From: Gemmatimonadota bacterium
GTDB taxonomy: Bacteria > Gemmatimonadota > Gemmatimonadetes > Gemmatimonadales > GWC2-71-9
Assembly: GCA_025360265.1 (NCBI GenBank)
Contig: JANYCP010000141.1
Span: 1 to 7,047, forward strand
Length of the DNA: 7,047 nucleotides
Direction: 5' to 3'
This document shows, piece by piece, positions 1 through 6,919 of the stretch (position 1 is its first letter; each line of letters begins with the position of its first letter). A program made the translations under genes and the position numbers. The notes under the pieces are model-generated. The model ran no database searches and was not told the origin of the DNA. It saw only the letters and a program-made list of their open reading frames with translations.

Positions 1-2067
1 GTTGTCGGCGACGCACGCCTTGGGTGTGCACCATCCCGCACCAGTACCGTTGGTGTGATTGCTCGGCAATTGGAGGATGACCAGATTCGGCATGCTGTCG
101 GCATGCTGCCACGCGGCGAGATGTTCAAGAAACATGTCGGCGCGCACCACGTCGGGAATATCGAGCGTCCATGACGGGAAGTCGCGCACCAGCACGCGAT
201 CCAGTGATGGAATCGGCGACGTGATATGGAATGTCGGCCGCACGAGCGCCGCGCCGCCGGCGTGCGCCACGCGATAGCGTTCGAGCAGGCGGGCCCGTCC
301 CACGGCGCCCGAATCGTTTTTCTCTGTGGCAAACTCGCCAAAAACCGACACACTCCGGTGCAACTTGGTAGCAGCGTCCCAGATGAATCCGCCGCTGGAA
401 TATGCCAGCGGATCGGAACCGTCGTACGGATAACTCCGGCCCTCGTAGAGCGGCCAGAGTGTGTACTCGGTTTCATTGGCCTGGGTGAGCCACTGGTGCC
501 CGTCGGCAGAGTTTCCGCCGGAAGCGAAAAAGCGATCGAGTGTGGTGAATTGCTCGGAAAGCGCATGGGTATTCGGTGTAATGTCACGACCATACATCAC
601 GAGCGAAGTGTCGCCGTCGCCGCGACCGAGGTCCCCAAGCACCTGATCGTAGGTACGGTTTTCACGAATGATGTACACGACGTGCTGAATTGGAGATGGC
701 TCGCCCGGGCGTTCGGGCACTGCACGCGGCGCGATGTTGCGTCGCGCTACCGCGTCAGCCGCACTCACCGCGCCAAGGGGGAGGCGGTTGTTCTCGGACA
801 CTGCCACCGTAAATGCGGCGAGCTGCCCTGCCGTGGGAATCTCAACGACGTTGACTGCGCCTCGCTCGGCGAACACGTACCGGGCCGTCTTGCCTTGCGT
901 CCTCCCGGTGCCCGCGCCGGGACCGAAGAGCGAACCGACGGCAAGAAATCGCCCGTCCGCACTGATGTCTAGCGTGGTGGGATACCATGAGGTTGGCATC
1001 ATGCCACGAAACGTTGCTGCGGCCGGCGTCGTACCAAGCGAGTAGATGGCCACGGCGTTGACGCCACCGAGTGCGACATACAATGTGTTGCCATCGGGTG
1101 CGAGCGCCAGCGCAGTGGGTGCCAGACCGACCGCTCGCGTCCGGAACGGAGTAATCGCAATGACGCCAAGCAGTGAATCGCGTCGAGTATCAATCACCGC
1201 GACGTTGTCATTGTTGCCGTCGGCCACGTAGGCGCGGGCGCGGGCTTCATCCCAGACAATGGCGGTGGGATGACGGCCGACCGTCACGCGGGCCGAGACG
1301 GTTCCACTAATGAGATCGATACGAGCGACCGAACCGGGCTCGGCGATTCCGCGTTGGTCAACGCGCACGGTTCCGGCCCGCGCCTCGCAGCATTGCTTCT
1401 CGACGCGATCGCCCACTGCAGCCTGTCGTCCCGCCAGTTCGGTGACCCAGGCGACCGACCCGTCGGCCGACACGACTGCCCCGAGCGGTGCGACACCGAG
1501 CTTCACCGAATGCAATAACGTGCCGCTGTCGGCATCGATCACGATCAGTTGATCGTCCGTGGTCAGTGGCATCACCGCGACACGATGGCCACTGCGATTG
1601 GCAGTTCGTGCAGCGGCAGGCGACCCCGCCATGTCGTGACCGTAACCGCCGAAGGTGCGCAGTGAATCGCGACCAATCACGCCGAGTTGAGCGATGCCGC
1701 TGCCCGTCGCATTGGTGGCCGCACTCACCTTGGGCGTGCCGGCGGCCAATCGCCCGACCGATGAAATCAGCATCCGCCCGGTGACGCCATCGAGTGCCAG
1801 GCCATAGATCCCGGTGCGCCCGCTCACGGGTACGCGCGCAAGAACGCGATTATCGGCCCACCCCATCCGGTACACTGCACCCGGCACGGCGACCCAGAGC
1901 TCGCTGGCGTTATTGCCGAACCGAACGCCGGTCACCTTGCCCTGAAACACAGACTGCGCACCGGCAGGCGTGATCTTCTGTGAGGTGGCGATCACGCCGG
2001 GATCCGGGACGCCGCGCTGGGGCGCCGGAACCGGGGTTCCCTGCAGCATCATGGCAAAGAGGATCAT
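1..2067 (-). CDS. YncE/YVTN beta-propeller plus phosphoesterase (alkaline phosphatase-like) protein, C-terminus cut by window edge
   Basis: The frame is open from ATG 2067 to the left edge, giving 689 codons without a stop. Residues about 45-430 look like propeller blades; the clearest is a YVTN-type repeat at about 264-293 (GRHPTAIVWD, then YVADGNNDNVAVID). From about 460 a phosphoesterase domain begins with HVVYIIRENRTYDQVLGDL (E469-N470 match the ENxxxD metal site of PF04185-type enzymes). It continues with GGNSADGHQW (517-526), where this family usually has its active-site region, and LPSNHT (667-672). This architecture is known as the bifunctional YncE/alkaline phosphatase type; substrates are mostly unknown. 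An adjacent Cys pair sits at 226-227. The N-terminus MILFAMMLQGTPVPA is a poor, very short signal peptide with no basic residue, although the family is normally exported. ATG 2052 and 2049 are alternative starts. No clear Shine-Dalgarno is visible, so the gene probably relies on coupling to the gene ending 9 bases upstream. Family is confident; the substrate is unknown. Confidence 0.9.
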   Translation of the reverse strand, partial: MILFAMMLQGTPVPAPQRGVPDPGVIATSQKITPAGAQSVFQGKVTGVRFGNNASELWVAVPGAVYRMGWADNRVLARVPVSGRTGIYGLALDGVTGRMLISSVGRLAAGTPKVSAATNATGSGIAQLGVIGRDSLRTFGGYGHDMAGSPAAARTANRSGHRVAVMPLTTDDQLIVIDADSGTLLHSVKLGVAPLGAVVSADGSVAWVTELAGRQAAVGDRVEKQCCEARAGTVRVDQRGIAEPGSVARIDLISGTVSARVTVGRHPTAIVWDEARARAYVADGNNDNVAVIDTRRDSLLGVIAITPFRTRAVGLAPTALALAPDGNTLYVALGGVNAVAIYSLGTTPAAATFRGMMPTSWYPTTLDISADGRFLAVGSLFGPGAGTGRTQGKTARYVFAERGAVNVVEIPTAGQLAAFTVAVSENNRLPLGAVSAADAVARRNIAPRAVPERPGEPSPIQHVVYIIRENRTYDQVLGDLGRGDGDTSLVMYGRDITPNTHALSEQFTTLDRFFASGGNSADGHQWLTQANETEYTLWPLYEGRSYPYDGSDPLAYSSGGFIWDAATKLHRSVSVFGEFATEKNDSGAVGRARLLERYRVAHAGGAALVRPTFHITSPIPSLDRVLVRDFPSWTLDIPDVVRADMFLEHLAAWQHADSMPNLVILQLPSNHTNGTGAGWCTPKACVADN

Positions 2068-2076
2068 GATCGCAGG

Positions 2077-2637
2077 CTACTTGGGCCAGCGCCAACCGAA
2101 CGCGCCAGCCGTCAGGCAGGCATAGATCAACGCATCGAGTGTCTGGGTGAGCGTGACGCGCCATGCCCGCTTGAACCAGATCGACATCGGCCAGTATGCC
2201 ATGGCATAGCTGCAGAACGACACGGCGCCCACGACACGAAACACTTCGAGATACGACGTGCCGGCCTTCAATGTGTGGCCGCCGACATACGCGGCGAACA
2301 GGCTGACAACCAGCGAGTAGACGAACCACTGGAAGAGCTGAGGTCCCATCCGCATCGGGCCGCCGGGCATCACGGTCATCATGACCACTGGCCCCTTCTC
2401 GAACCTTGCTTGAAACTCCGGCGACTTCATGTGCGCCATGTCGTTCGCTTTGGGCACCATGTAGTCACCTGGTGGAATCGCCAGCGCGCGCAGTGCGTCC
2501 ATCACCTTGTCCTCGTTCGGCACCTTCGGATAGTCACTGCGATGGAACGGCAGCACCATGTGCACCAGCATGCTCGCAATGAACACGAGGACGGCAGACA
2601 GGACGATCGGAACGAGCAAATCGGGTAGAGCAACCAT
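2077..2637 (-). CDS. Four-helix integral membrane protein, family not recognised
   Basis: A 186-residue protein with four likely membrane helices at about 7-29, 101-119, 131-150 and 166-182. The roughly 70-residue loop between helices 1 and 2 is polar. It begins PFHRSDYPKVPNEDKVMDAL, includes the segment PPGDYMVPKANDMAHM, and ends in a Met/Gly/Pro-rich stretch (VVMMTVMPGGPMRMGP). I have an impression of similar uncharacterised proteins in Acidobacteria and Gemmatimonadota but cannot name a family. A GTG at 2640 lies directly before ATG 2637. I chose the ATG because AGGAG sits 6 bases from it and only 3 from the GTG. The gene lies 24 bases after pfp and 9 bases before the propeller-phosphoesterase gene. 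It shares that gene's reading frame, with a single TAG between them. A role with the exported phosphoesterase is possible but only inferred from position. Confidence 0.8.
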   Translation of the reverse strand: MVALPDLLVPIVLSAVLVFIASMLVHMVLPFHRSDYPKVPNEDKVMDALRALAIPPGDYMVPKANDMAHMKSPEFQARFEKGPVVMMTVMPGGPMRMGPQLFQWFVYSLVVSLFAAYVGGHTLKAGTSYLEVFRVVGAVSFCSYAMAYWPMSIWFKRAWRVTLTQTLDALIYACLTAGAFGWRWPK

Positions 2638-2643
2638 CACATT

Positions 2644-2648
2644 CTCCT
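2644..2648 (-). promoter_or_regulatory. Shine-Dalgarno AGGAG for the four-helix membrane protein
   Basis: AGGAG lies 6 bases before ATG 2637 and 3 bases before GTG 2640, inside the short gap after the pfp stop. The spacing favours the ATG as start. Confidence 0.7.
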
Positions 2649-2661
2649 GGTGTGAGTCAGG

Positions 2662-3864
2662 TCAACGCTGCCCGATCTCATCGAGCAGCTGCAGGAACCA
2701 CGGGGTCTCCAGCGGGAACGACTTGCCGCCTTTGATACGGCCAAATTCGATGATGCGCAACTCCCCGTCGCGCTCCTCATCCTCACCGGCGACTCCCGAT
2801 ACGCCAGCCAGCGCGGAGTCGACAGCCAGGTTGGCACAGCGACGGATCAGCTCGAGGTCCTCGGTGTTGGCCGCCGCAGAACGCGCGAAGTAACCGCTTT
2901 TCTGGACCAACACCTTCTCGGCCCCGATCATCGCGGCGAATTGCTTGGCGAACCATGCTCCGGGGTTGATCGTGTCGAGTTTCACGTGACCAAAAGCATC
3001 CCGAGTAACTGTCTCGTGGTGGGATTCCATTTCGCGTACGATGCTCTCGACGCCGGCACCTTCGGACACGAAGATATTGACGCAGCCATGCGTGTCCATG
3101 ACGGCGCGCAGTCGGACGGCCTCTGCCCGGAGGTCGATCGGCATTTCCGGGAGATACACACCGTGCACTTCATGGCGAGCGCGCGACACGCCGATCGACG
3201 GCAAAAATTGCTTGTGGTCGAGACGCCCTCGATAGGCGCGCGCCGTGGCAGCAGTAAGCCAGCCGCAACCACGCCCCATTACTTCGTGCACGATCAGCAT
3301 GCGCGGGTTGGCGCTATGCTCTGCCACGACGTTTTCAAAGAACACTGCGCCCTGCTCCGCGGCGGTCGCCGCGCCGAGGCTTTGCCGAATCGGGTAGACA
3401 TCGTTGTCTACGGTCTTGGGCAGCCCGATCACGGTGAGGCGATAGTCGTGGCTGGCGAGAAATCCCGCGAGATCCGCCGCCGCGATGTTGGTGTCGTCCC
3501 CGCCAATGGTGTGGAGCACGTCGACACCATCATTCACGAGACGATCCGCGGCAACCTGTCGCGGATCTTCGCCGTCCTTGATCAGGCCGCGCTTCAGACA
3601 GTCGGCAGCGTTCGCGAGCTTGACGCGGCTGTTGCCAATTGGCGAGCCACCGAAATGGTGCAACAGATGCGCGCCGGCGCACACCGCGGGCGTCACCTCG
3701 AGCCGATCCCCCTTGAGCAATCCGGCGTATCCGTTGACGTAGCAGGTGATCTCGATGTCGGGCGCGATCGTGGAGTAGCGCTCAATCAACGCGCCGATCG
3801 CCGACGAGAGGCAAGGCGCAAGACCGCCAGCGGTGAGGATGCCGACTCTTTTCGGTCGGCTCAC
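2662..3864 (-). CDS. pfp: Pyrophosphate-dependent 6-phosphofructokinase (PPi-PFK)
   Basis: This enzyme phosphorylates fructose 6-phosphate to fructose 1,6-bisphosphate in the cytoplasm, using PPi rather than ATP, and the reaction is reversible. From GTG 3864 the protein has 400 residues, a usual length for this PPi-PFK group. Visible motifs are TAGGLAPCLSS (11-21), GGDDT (121-125), LPKTVDND (148-155), MGRGCGW (196-202), NPGAWFAKQF (300-309), and a C-terminal GGKSFPLETPWF. Two residues separate PPi from ATP enzymes: Asp124 in GGDD (Gly in ATP-PFK GGDG) and Lys150 in PKTVDND (Gly in PGTIDND). Both are of the PPi type here. Asp153 is the expected catalytic base. The frame stays open to ATG 3927, but the extra 21 residues are unlike the family and lie inside the acetyltransferase gene. 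GTG 3864 instead overlaps that gene's TGA as GTGA, which suggests translational coupling. Only a weak GGGA lies upstream. Confidence 0.95.
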   Translation of the reverse strand: MSRPKRVGILTAGGLAPCLSSAIGALIERYSTIAPDIEITCYVNGYAGLLKGDRLEVTPAVCAGAHLLHHFGGSPIGNSRVKLANAADCLKRGLIKDGEDPRQVAADRLVNDGVDVLHTIGGDDTNIAAADLAGFLASHDYRLTVIGLPKTVDNDVYPIRQSLGAATAAEQGAVFFENVVAEHSANPRMLIVHEVMGRGCGWLTAATARAYRGRLDHKQFLPSIGVSRARHEVHGVYLPEMPIDLRAEAVRLRAVMDTHGCVNIFVSEGAGVESIVREMESHHETVTRDAFGHVKLDTINPGAWFAKQFAAMIGAEKVLVQKSGYFARSAAANTEDLELIRRCANLAVDSALAGVSGVAGEDEERDGELRIIEFGRIKGGKSFPLETPWFLQLLDEIGQR

Positions 3865-4469
3865 GATGGTCCCGGCGCTCGGCGGCGCGCCAACCGCAAC
3901 TCCAAATGACGCCCGACATCGCGCCACTCCGTCGCGAGCACACTGTAGATCACGGTGTCGCGCGTGGTACCGTCTCGCCGTGTCATGTGATGGCGAATGA
4001 CGCCGTCCTTCTTGGCACCTAGCGCTTCAATCGCCCGCTGCGACGCGAAGTTGAAGTTGTCAGTGCGAAGCCCGACGACCTTGCACCTGATGGTGTCGAA
4101 CGCATGGGAAAAGAGCAGCAGCTTGCACACCGTGTTGACGCGGGTGCGTTGCCAGCTTGCGCCGTACCAGGTGTAGCCGATCTCGACGCGATCGGATGCC
4201 ACCATGATGTCGTGATAGCGTGTGCTGCCGATGATGATACCACTCGACAGGTCGCGAACGACCCAAGGGAGCATGGTGCCGTTCTGCTGCCCCGCAAGTG
4301 CGTCCGCGATGTACTTCGCAACCCCGGCCGGCTCGGGTACCGACGTGTACCAGAGGTTCCAGAGCTCACCATCGGCGGCCGCCGCCGCGACGCCATCAGC
4401 ATGCGCGGTTGTCATCGGCTCGAGCCGGATCCCATCGCGTTCGAGCGTCACCGGATGCAGGTCGATCAC
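3861..4469 (-). CDS. GNAT-family N-acetyltransferase (RimJ/RimL-like)
   Basis: A 202-residue cytoplasmic protein with the fold order of acetyl-CoA-dependent N-acetyltransferases of the RimJ/RimL-like (Acetyltransf_3) type. The N-terminal strand is DGIRLEPMTTAHAD (12-25). The central strand GIIIGSTRYHDI lies at 77-88. The acyl-CoA region is VEIGYTWYGASWQRTRVNT (95-113), followed by helix CKLLLFSHAFD. Next come VGLRTDNFNFASQRAIEALGA (132-152) and RHHMTRRDG. The cofactor loop reads QRTRVN instead of the generic Q/RxxGxG/A. I recall QRTAVNTE-like loops in this subfamily, so this need not mean loss of activity. The acceptor substrate cannot be read from sequence. The start is GTG 4469, which overlaps the previous gene's TGA as GTGA, with GGGAG 7 bases upstream. 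The last 20 residues are Arg-rich and probably not conserved. Confidence 0.9.
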   Translation of the reverse strand: MIDLHPVTLERDGIRLEPMTTAHADGVAAAAADGELWNLWYTSVPEPAGVAKYIADALAGQQNGTMLPWVVRDLSSGIIIGSTRYHDIMVASDRVEIGYTWYGASWQRTRVNTVCKLLLFSHAFDTIRCKVVGLRTDNFNFASQRAIEALGAKKDGVIRHHMTRRDGTTRDTVIYSVLATEWRDVGRHLELRLARRRAPGPS

Positions 4470-5038
4470 TGTTTCACTCCCGTCGCGGCCGGCTTGTACC
4501 CACTGTGCGCCTGCATGGTGTCCGGCAGCACCGGTCGCACGTCATCGGCCGTGCCGGGTTTCTTGTCGGGTCCTACACCAAATACATCGAAGCTCTCGCC
4601 ATCGGCGGCCAGCTTGTACTGGAAGAAGCGGAAACTGAACGCGCCGGCCGTCTGGTCGAGCATTGGCAACGGACGCAGCGGACCTTGCTTGCGTCGGAGC
4701 GCATCGAGCGACGGCGGATAGGCGTGCTCTTCGTCGTGATATTTGTCAGCGGCCACGACGATAGCCAGAAGCTCATGCTGCGCGAAGGCCTGGGAAACCG
4801 GACTGCTCTTGTCGGACGATGCCGAGCGGACACCCGCCACGACAATGAACACCATGTTGGCGAGTGCACCAGCCATGGCGATCATCGCCGCCAGCACGGC
4901 CTTCCGTCGACTCGACACAAAACCCCACGTCGCACCGGCACCACCGAAGAAGACGCCGAACACCGGTACAAATGACAGCGCTGCCACCAGGAACAGTGGC
5001 CAGGATGGCTTCGAGGCGGGGACGACGGGCTGGCTCAC
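4466..5038 (-). CDS. Two-helix membrane protein with GspG-like C-terminal domain
   Basis: A 190-residue protein from GTG 5038. Two hydrophobic helices at about 14-36 and 47-70 are joined by a short Gly-rich turn and a basic SSRRK. After a Ser-rich linker (72-80) comes an amphipathic stretch ending ADKYHDEEHAYPPSLDAL (97-114). It resembles the YPxxxxxLxAL segment of GspG-type major pseudopilins. The segment FDVFGVGPDKKPGTADDV (150-167) closely recalls the acidic, calcium-binding C-terminal loop of GspG-like proteins. No prepilin peptidase motif (G|FTLxE) is present, so it is not a normal pseudopilin; the domain would sit outside the membrane or in the periplasm. The frame extends to TTG 5080 inside the upstream gene. 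GTG 5038 is preferred because GGAGG lies 4 bases before it and 22 bases separate it from the previous stop. The GspG likeness is recognised by eye, and function is unknown. Confidence 0.8.
   Translation of the reverse strand: MSQPVVPASKPSWPLFLVAALSFVPVFGVFFGGAGATWGFVSSRRKAVLAAMIAMAGALANMVFIVVAGVRSASSDKSSPVSQAFAQHELLAIVVAADKYHDEEHAYPPSLDALRRKQGPLRPLPMLDQTAGAFSFRFFQYKLAADGESFDVFGVGPDKKPGTADDVRPVLPDTMQAHSGYKPAATGVKQ
4477..4481 (-). promoter_or_regulatory. Shine-Dalgarno GGGAG supporting the GTG start of the acetyltransferase
   Basis: GGGAG lies 7 bases before GTG 4469, within the last codons of the preceding gene. It supports the non-ATG start that makes the GTGA overlap. Confidence 0.65.
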
Positions 5039-5042
5039 GAAT

Positions 5043-5047
5043 CCTCC
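5043..5047 (-). promoter_or_regulatory. Shine-Dalgarno GGAGG deciding the GTG 5038 start
   Basis: A strong GGAGG lies 4 bases before GTG 5038 in the 22-base gap after the DUF1697 stop. The more upstream TTG 5080 has no comparable signal and falls inside the preceding gene. Confidence 0.75.
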
Positions 5048-5060
5048 AAGATGGACTGCT

Positions 5061-5600
5061 CTAGAAACCAAACTTCGCAACCAATCGCACCATGGTATTC
5101 ATCCCGCGAAATGTGGTCCGCATCTTGATCGTCCGTTCGAGCTGCACATTGGAGAAGGTCGAATCGCTCTGGCCGTTGAGACTGATCCAGTAGATCTCGC
5201 GTCCGTGGACATGAAAGGTGTCGTCGTTGTTCTGCAGCGCCATCAATGCCTTCCTTGCCGCCACCGATAGCGGTTCGGCAATCAGTCCCACCACGTTCGT
5301 CCTGGCGTTCGCCAGCTGTGCTTCGGAAAACGCCTGGTACTTCGTAATCGCCACCAACTCGTCATCGCTCCGCACAAAGGTGGCAACCTCATACCCCAGG
5401 GACTGCTTCAATCCTTTCTCGATTCGCGTCTGCAGCGTTGCAGCCGCCGCCTTCGAGGTAAATACCACGTTGCCGCTGGCGATGAATGTCTCAACGTCCC
5501 GGAATCCGAAGTCCGCGAAATGATCACGTAGCTCCGCCATCGTCACGACGCGTCCGCCCACATTGATCGCTCGGAGAAACGCGACGACACGTGCATTCAT
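5061..5600 (-). CDS. DUF1697 domain-containing protein
   Basis: A 179-residue cytoplasmic protein, the usual length for DUF1697. The family landmarks are in order: VVAFLRAINVGGR (5-17), MAELRDHFADFGF (21-33), the ETFIASGNVVFTS segment (37-49), YEVATFVRSDDELVAI (70-85), and a C-terminal TTFRGMNTMVRL (162-172) in place of the common TxRNWNTVxKL. The biochemical role of the family is not established. The frame continues upstream to 5672, but those extra residues lie inside the lipoprotein gene. ATG 5600 instead overlaps the lipoprotein TGA as ATGA, which suggests coupled translation. Only a weak GCGGAAA precedes it. Family assignment is confident; function is unknown. Confidence 0.92.
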   Translation of the reverse strand: MNARVVAFLRAINVGGRVVTMAELRDHFADFGFRDVETFIASGNVVFTSKAAAATLQTRIEKGLKQSLGYEVATFVRSDDELVAITKYQAFSEAQLANARTNVVGLIAEPLSVAARKALMALQNNDDTFHVHGREIYWISLNGQSDSTFSNVQLERTIKMRTTFRGMNTMVRLVAKFGF

Positions 5601-6868
5601 TTTCCGCTCACGCCCAGAATCCGGTACTTGACCAAGCGTTGCTGATTGCTTGTGTCGAATAGGAGCGCCCACGCCACATCTCGAACGACGCCGATCACCC
5701 TGACCCCGATCGGAAAGCGCACGTCGCCGAGATAGCGACCGTCGGTGCGAAATGCGCTCCAGACCGTCGGCTGATCGAAGGTCTGCGCAAGGTGCGATGC
5801 GCCGGGGGCGGGATGCGGCGGGACCGGAACCGACTCGACATTCCGCTGTACCCAGACCCTGCCATCGCCGTCGAGCATCAGCTCCCGGATCGCTGGTTTG
5901 TGATTGGGCACCGGCTCATGCTGCACCGCGACCTTGTCGTGCGCCAGCACCTGGCCATCCCAGAAATCCGTCATCGTCTGAATTTCCTTGCGCTCATCCG
6001 GCCCGATCACGGCGGTTGGCACGCTCAGTTCAACGAAATAGGGAGGCGTGTCGCCATGCACGGTCTTGATGAGAAATCCTACCAGGTCGGTTCGCGACAT
6101 GATTACTCGACCATCGTTGAGCGCCGACCACTGATCTGCTGCGGCGTATTTTGGCCGCGGTGGCGGCGGAAACCAGAGCTGCTGCGGCGGAATAGTGTCG
6201 AGCACCTTTCCGGTGGAGTCGTAGTGGAAGTATCCGGTCATTGCGGCTGGTTGCAGCCCGCGGTCGCGAACCACGTACGACCAGACATACGCCGATCCGC
6301 CCGCACCCGCTCGCAAGAACTCCGGTCCGCCATTCGCCGCCGCGTCGCCAATCGGGATCGACCTCTTCGCCCTGCCGTCCGGAGCGTAACGATCAATCCG
6401 ATGATTGGGAGCATCGAGAACCAGGATGGTGCCATCCGGGTTGGCAGCCAGCGAAACCAGGCGCTCCGCCCGAAACTCTCCGGGCCCACCACCTTGGCGC
6501 CCGATCGCGGTCACGTACCGGCCGTTTGAGTCGAACAGCTCGAGCGTCGGGCCATTCGGCGCCTTCGCATCGAACAGCAGCGCCCCGCCACTGGGCAACG
6601 CGATGGCGGAATTGACCTCACCCAAGGCCGTCGCCGCACCGTCTTTCGTGCCGCGAAGTTGCTCCACTGCGTCGCGAATCGGGCCCCACTCGCCTTCGCC
6701 AGTGGTTCGGACAACGGTGGTGTCGCCACGCGCGATTCGCTCGATGCGAGGAGCACCACCCCCGGACTGGTTGCTGCATGCGGCGACAAGGAGAAGAAGG
6801 ACGGAATATCGTAGCGGCGGGGTCGGGAGCATTCCGGAAAATACCGCCATCTCGTCGCGGTCGTGCAT
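5597..6868 (-). CDS. 6-bladed beta-propeller lipoprotein
   Basis: A 423-residue protein from ATG 6868. A hydrophobic stretch YSVLLLLVAAC ends in a lipobox VAAC, so Cys31 would be lipidated and the protein anchored in the envelope. The n-region is unusually acidic at its start (MHDRDE) and has one Arg just before the core. The mature part has NHL/6-bladed propeller repeats: LFDSNGRYVTAIGRQGGGPG ending GEFR (about 111-133), then PDGTILVLDAPNHRIDRYAP (144-163). Further blades with DGDGRVWVQRN and FRTDGRYLGDVRFPIGVRV follow. Such lipoproteins are abundant in Gemmatimonadota and Bacteroidota; their ligands are mostly unknown. The frame opens at 7021, antisense to transketolase, which I reject. ATG 6850 and 6832 are alternative starts, but only 6868 has a good Shine-Dalgarno (AAGGA, 5 bases away). 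First gene of the minus-strand unit. Confidence 0.88.
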   Translation of the reverse strand: MHDRDEMAVFSGMLPTPPLRYSVLLLLVAACSNQSGGGAPRIERIARGDTTVVRTTGEGEWGPIRDAVEQLRGTKDGAATALGEVNSAIALPSGGALLFDAKAPNGPTLELFDSNGRYVTAIGRQGGGPGEFRAERLVSLAANPDGTILVLDAPNHRIDRYAPDGRAKRSIPIGDAAANGGPEFLRAGAGGSAYVWSYVVRDRGLQPAAMTGYFHYDSTGKVLDTIPPQQLWFPPPPRPKYAAADQWSALNDGRVIMSRTDLVGFLIKTVHGDTPPYFVELSVPTAVIGPDERKEIQTMTDFWDGQVLAHDKVAVQHEPVPNHKPAIRELMLDGDGRVWVQRNVESVPVPPHPAPGASHLAQTFDQPTVWSAFRTDGRYLGDVRFPIGVRVIGVVRDVAWALLFDTSNQQRLVKYRILGVSGK

Positions 6869-6919
6869 TATCTTCCTTCCCATTCCGGCCCCACCAACAC
6901 CAACAACCGCCCGAGCCCC
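6869..6919. promoter_or_regulatory. Divergent intergenic region between the lipoprotein gene and transketolase
   Basis: Only 51 bases separate two divergent starts. On the plus strand the region is C/A-rich with a CCACCAACACCAACAACC run and no Shine-Dalgarno before the transketolase GTG. I cannot point to a convincing -10/-35 pair on either strand; CATTAT at 6866-6871 is the only AT-rich hexamer on the plus strand. Promoters for each direction probably overlap the other gene's 5' end. Confidence 0.4.
6872..6880 (-). promoter_or_regulatory. Shine-Dalgarno GGAAGGAAG deciding the lipoprotein start
   Basis: The AAGGA core (6878-6874) is 5 bases before ATG 6868. The later in-frame ATGs at 6850 and 6832 lack a comparable signal, so the longer signal peptide is preferred. 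Confidence 0.65.

Noticed and set aside
226..972. A 248-codon plus-strand open frame at the left
   Set aside because: It is antisense to the phosphoesterase domain, which shows family motifs throughout; no domain or ribosome site supports the plus-strand frame.
2646..2661. Possible hairpin CCTG/CAGG between pfp and the next gene
   Set aside because: The stem is only 4 base pairs with no T-run, and CAGG is part of the Shine-Dalgarno area; it is not a credible terminator.
2941..3909. A 322-codon plus-strand open frame antisense to pfp
   Set aside because: It lies wholly over a gene with clear PPi-PFK motifs, has no recognisable domain, and its composition (many Arg, Ala, His) is typical of antisense frames in GC-rich coding DNA.
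3865..3927. ATG 3927 as the start of pfp
   Set aside because: The extra residues are not family-like and overlap the acetyltransferase by 67 bases; GTG 3864 gives the normal length and a GTGA coupling overlap.
5792..6529. A 245-codon plus-strand open frame
   Set aside because: It is antisense to the propeller lipoprotein repeats and has no recognisable features.
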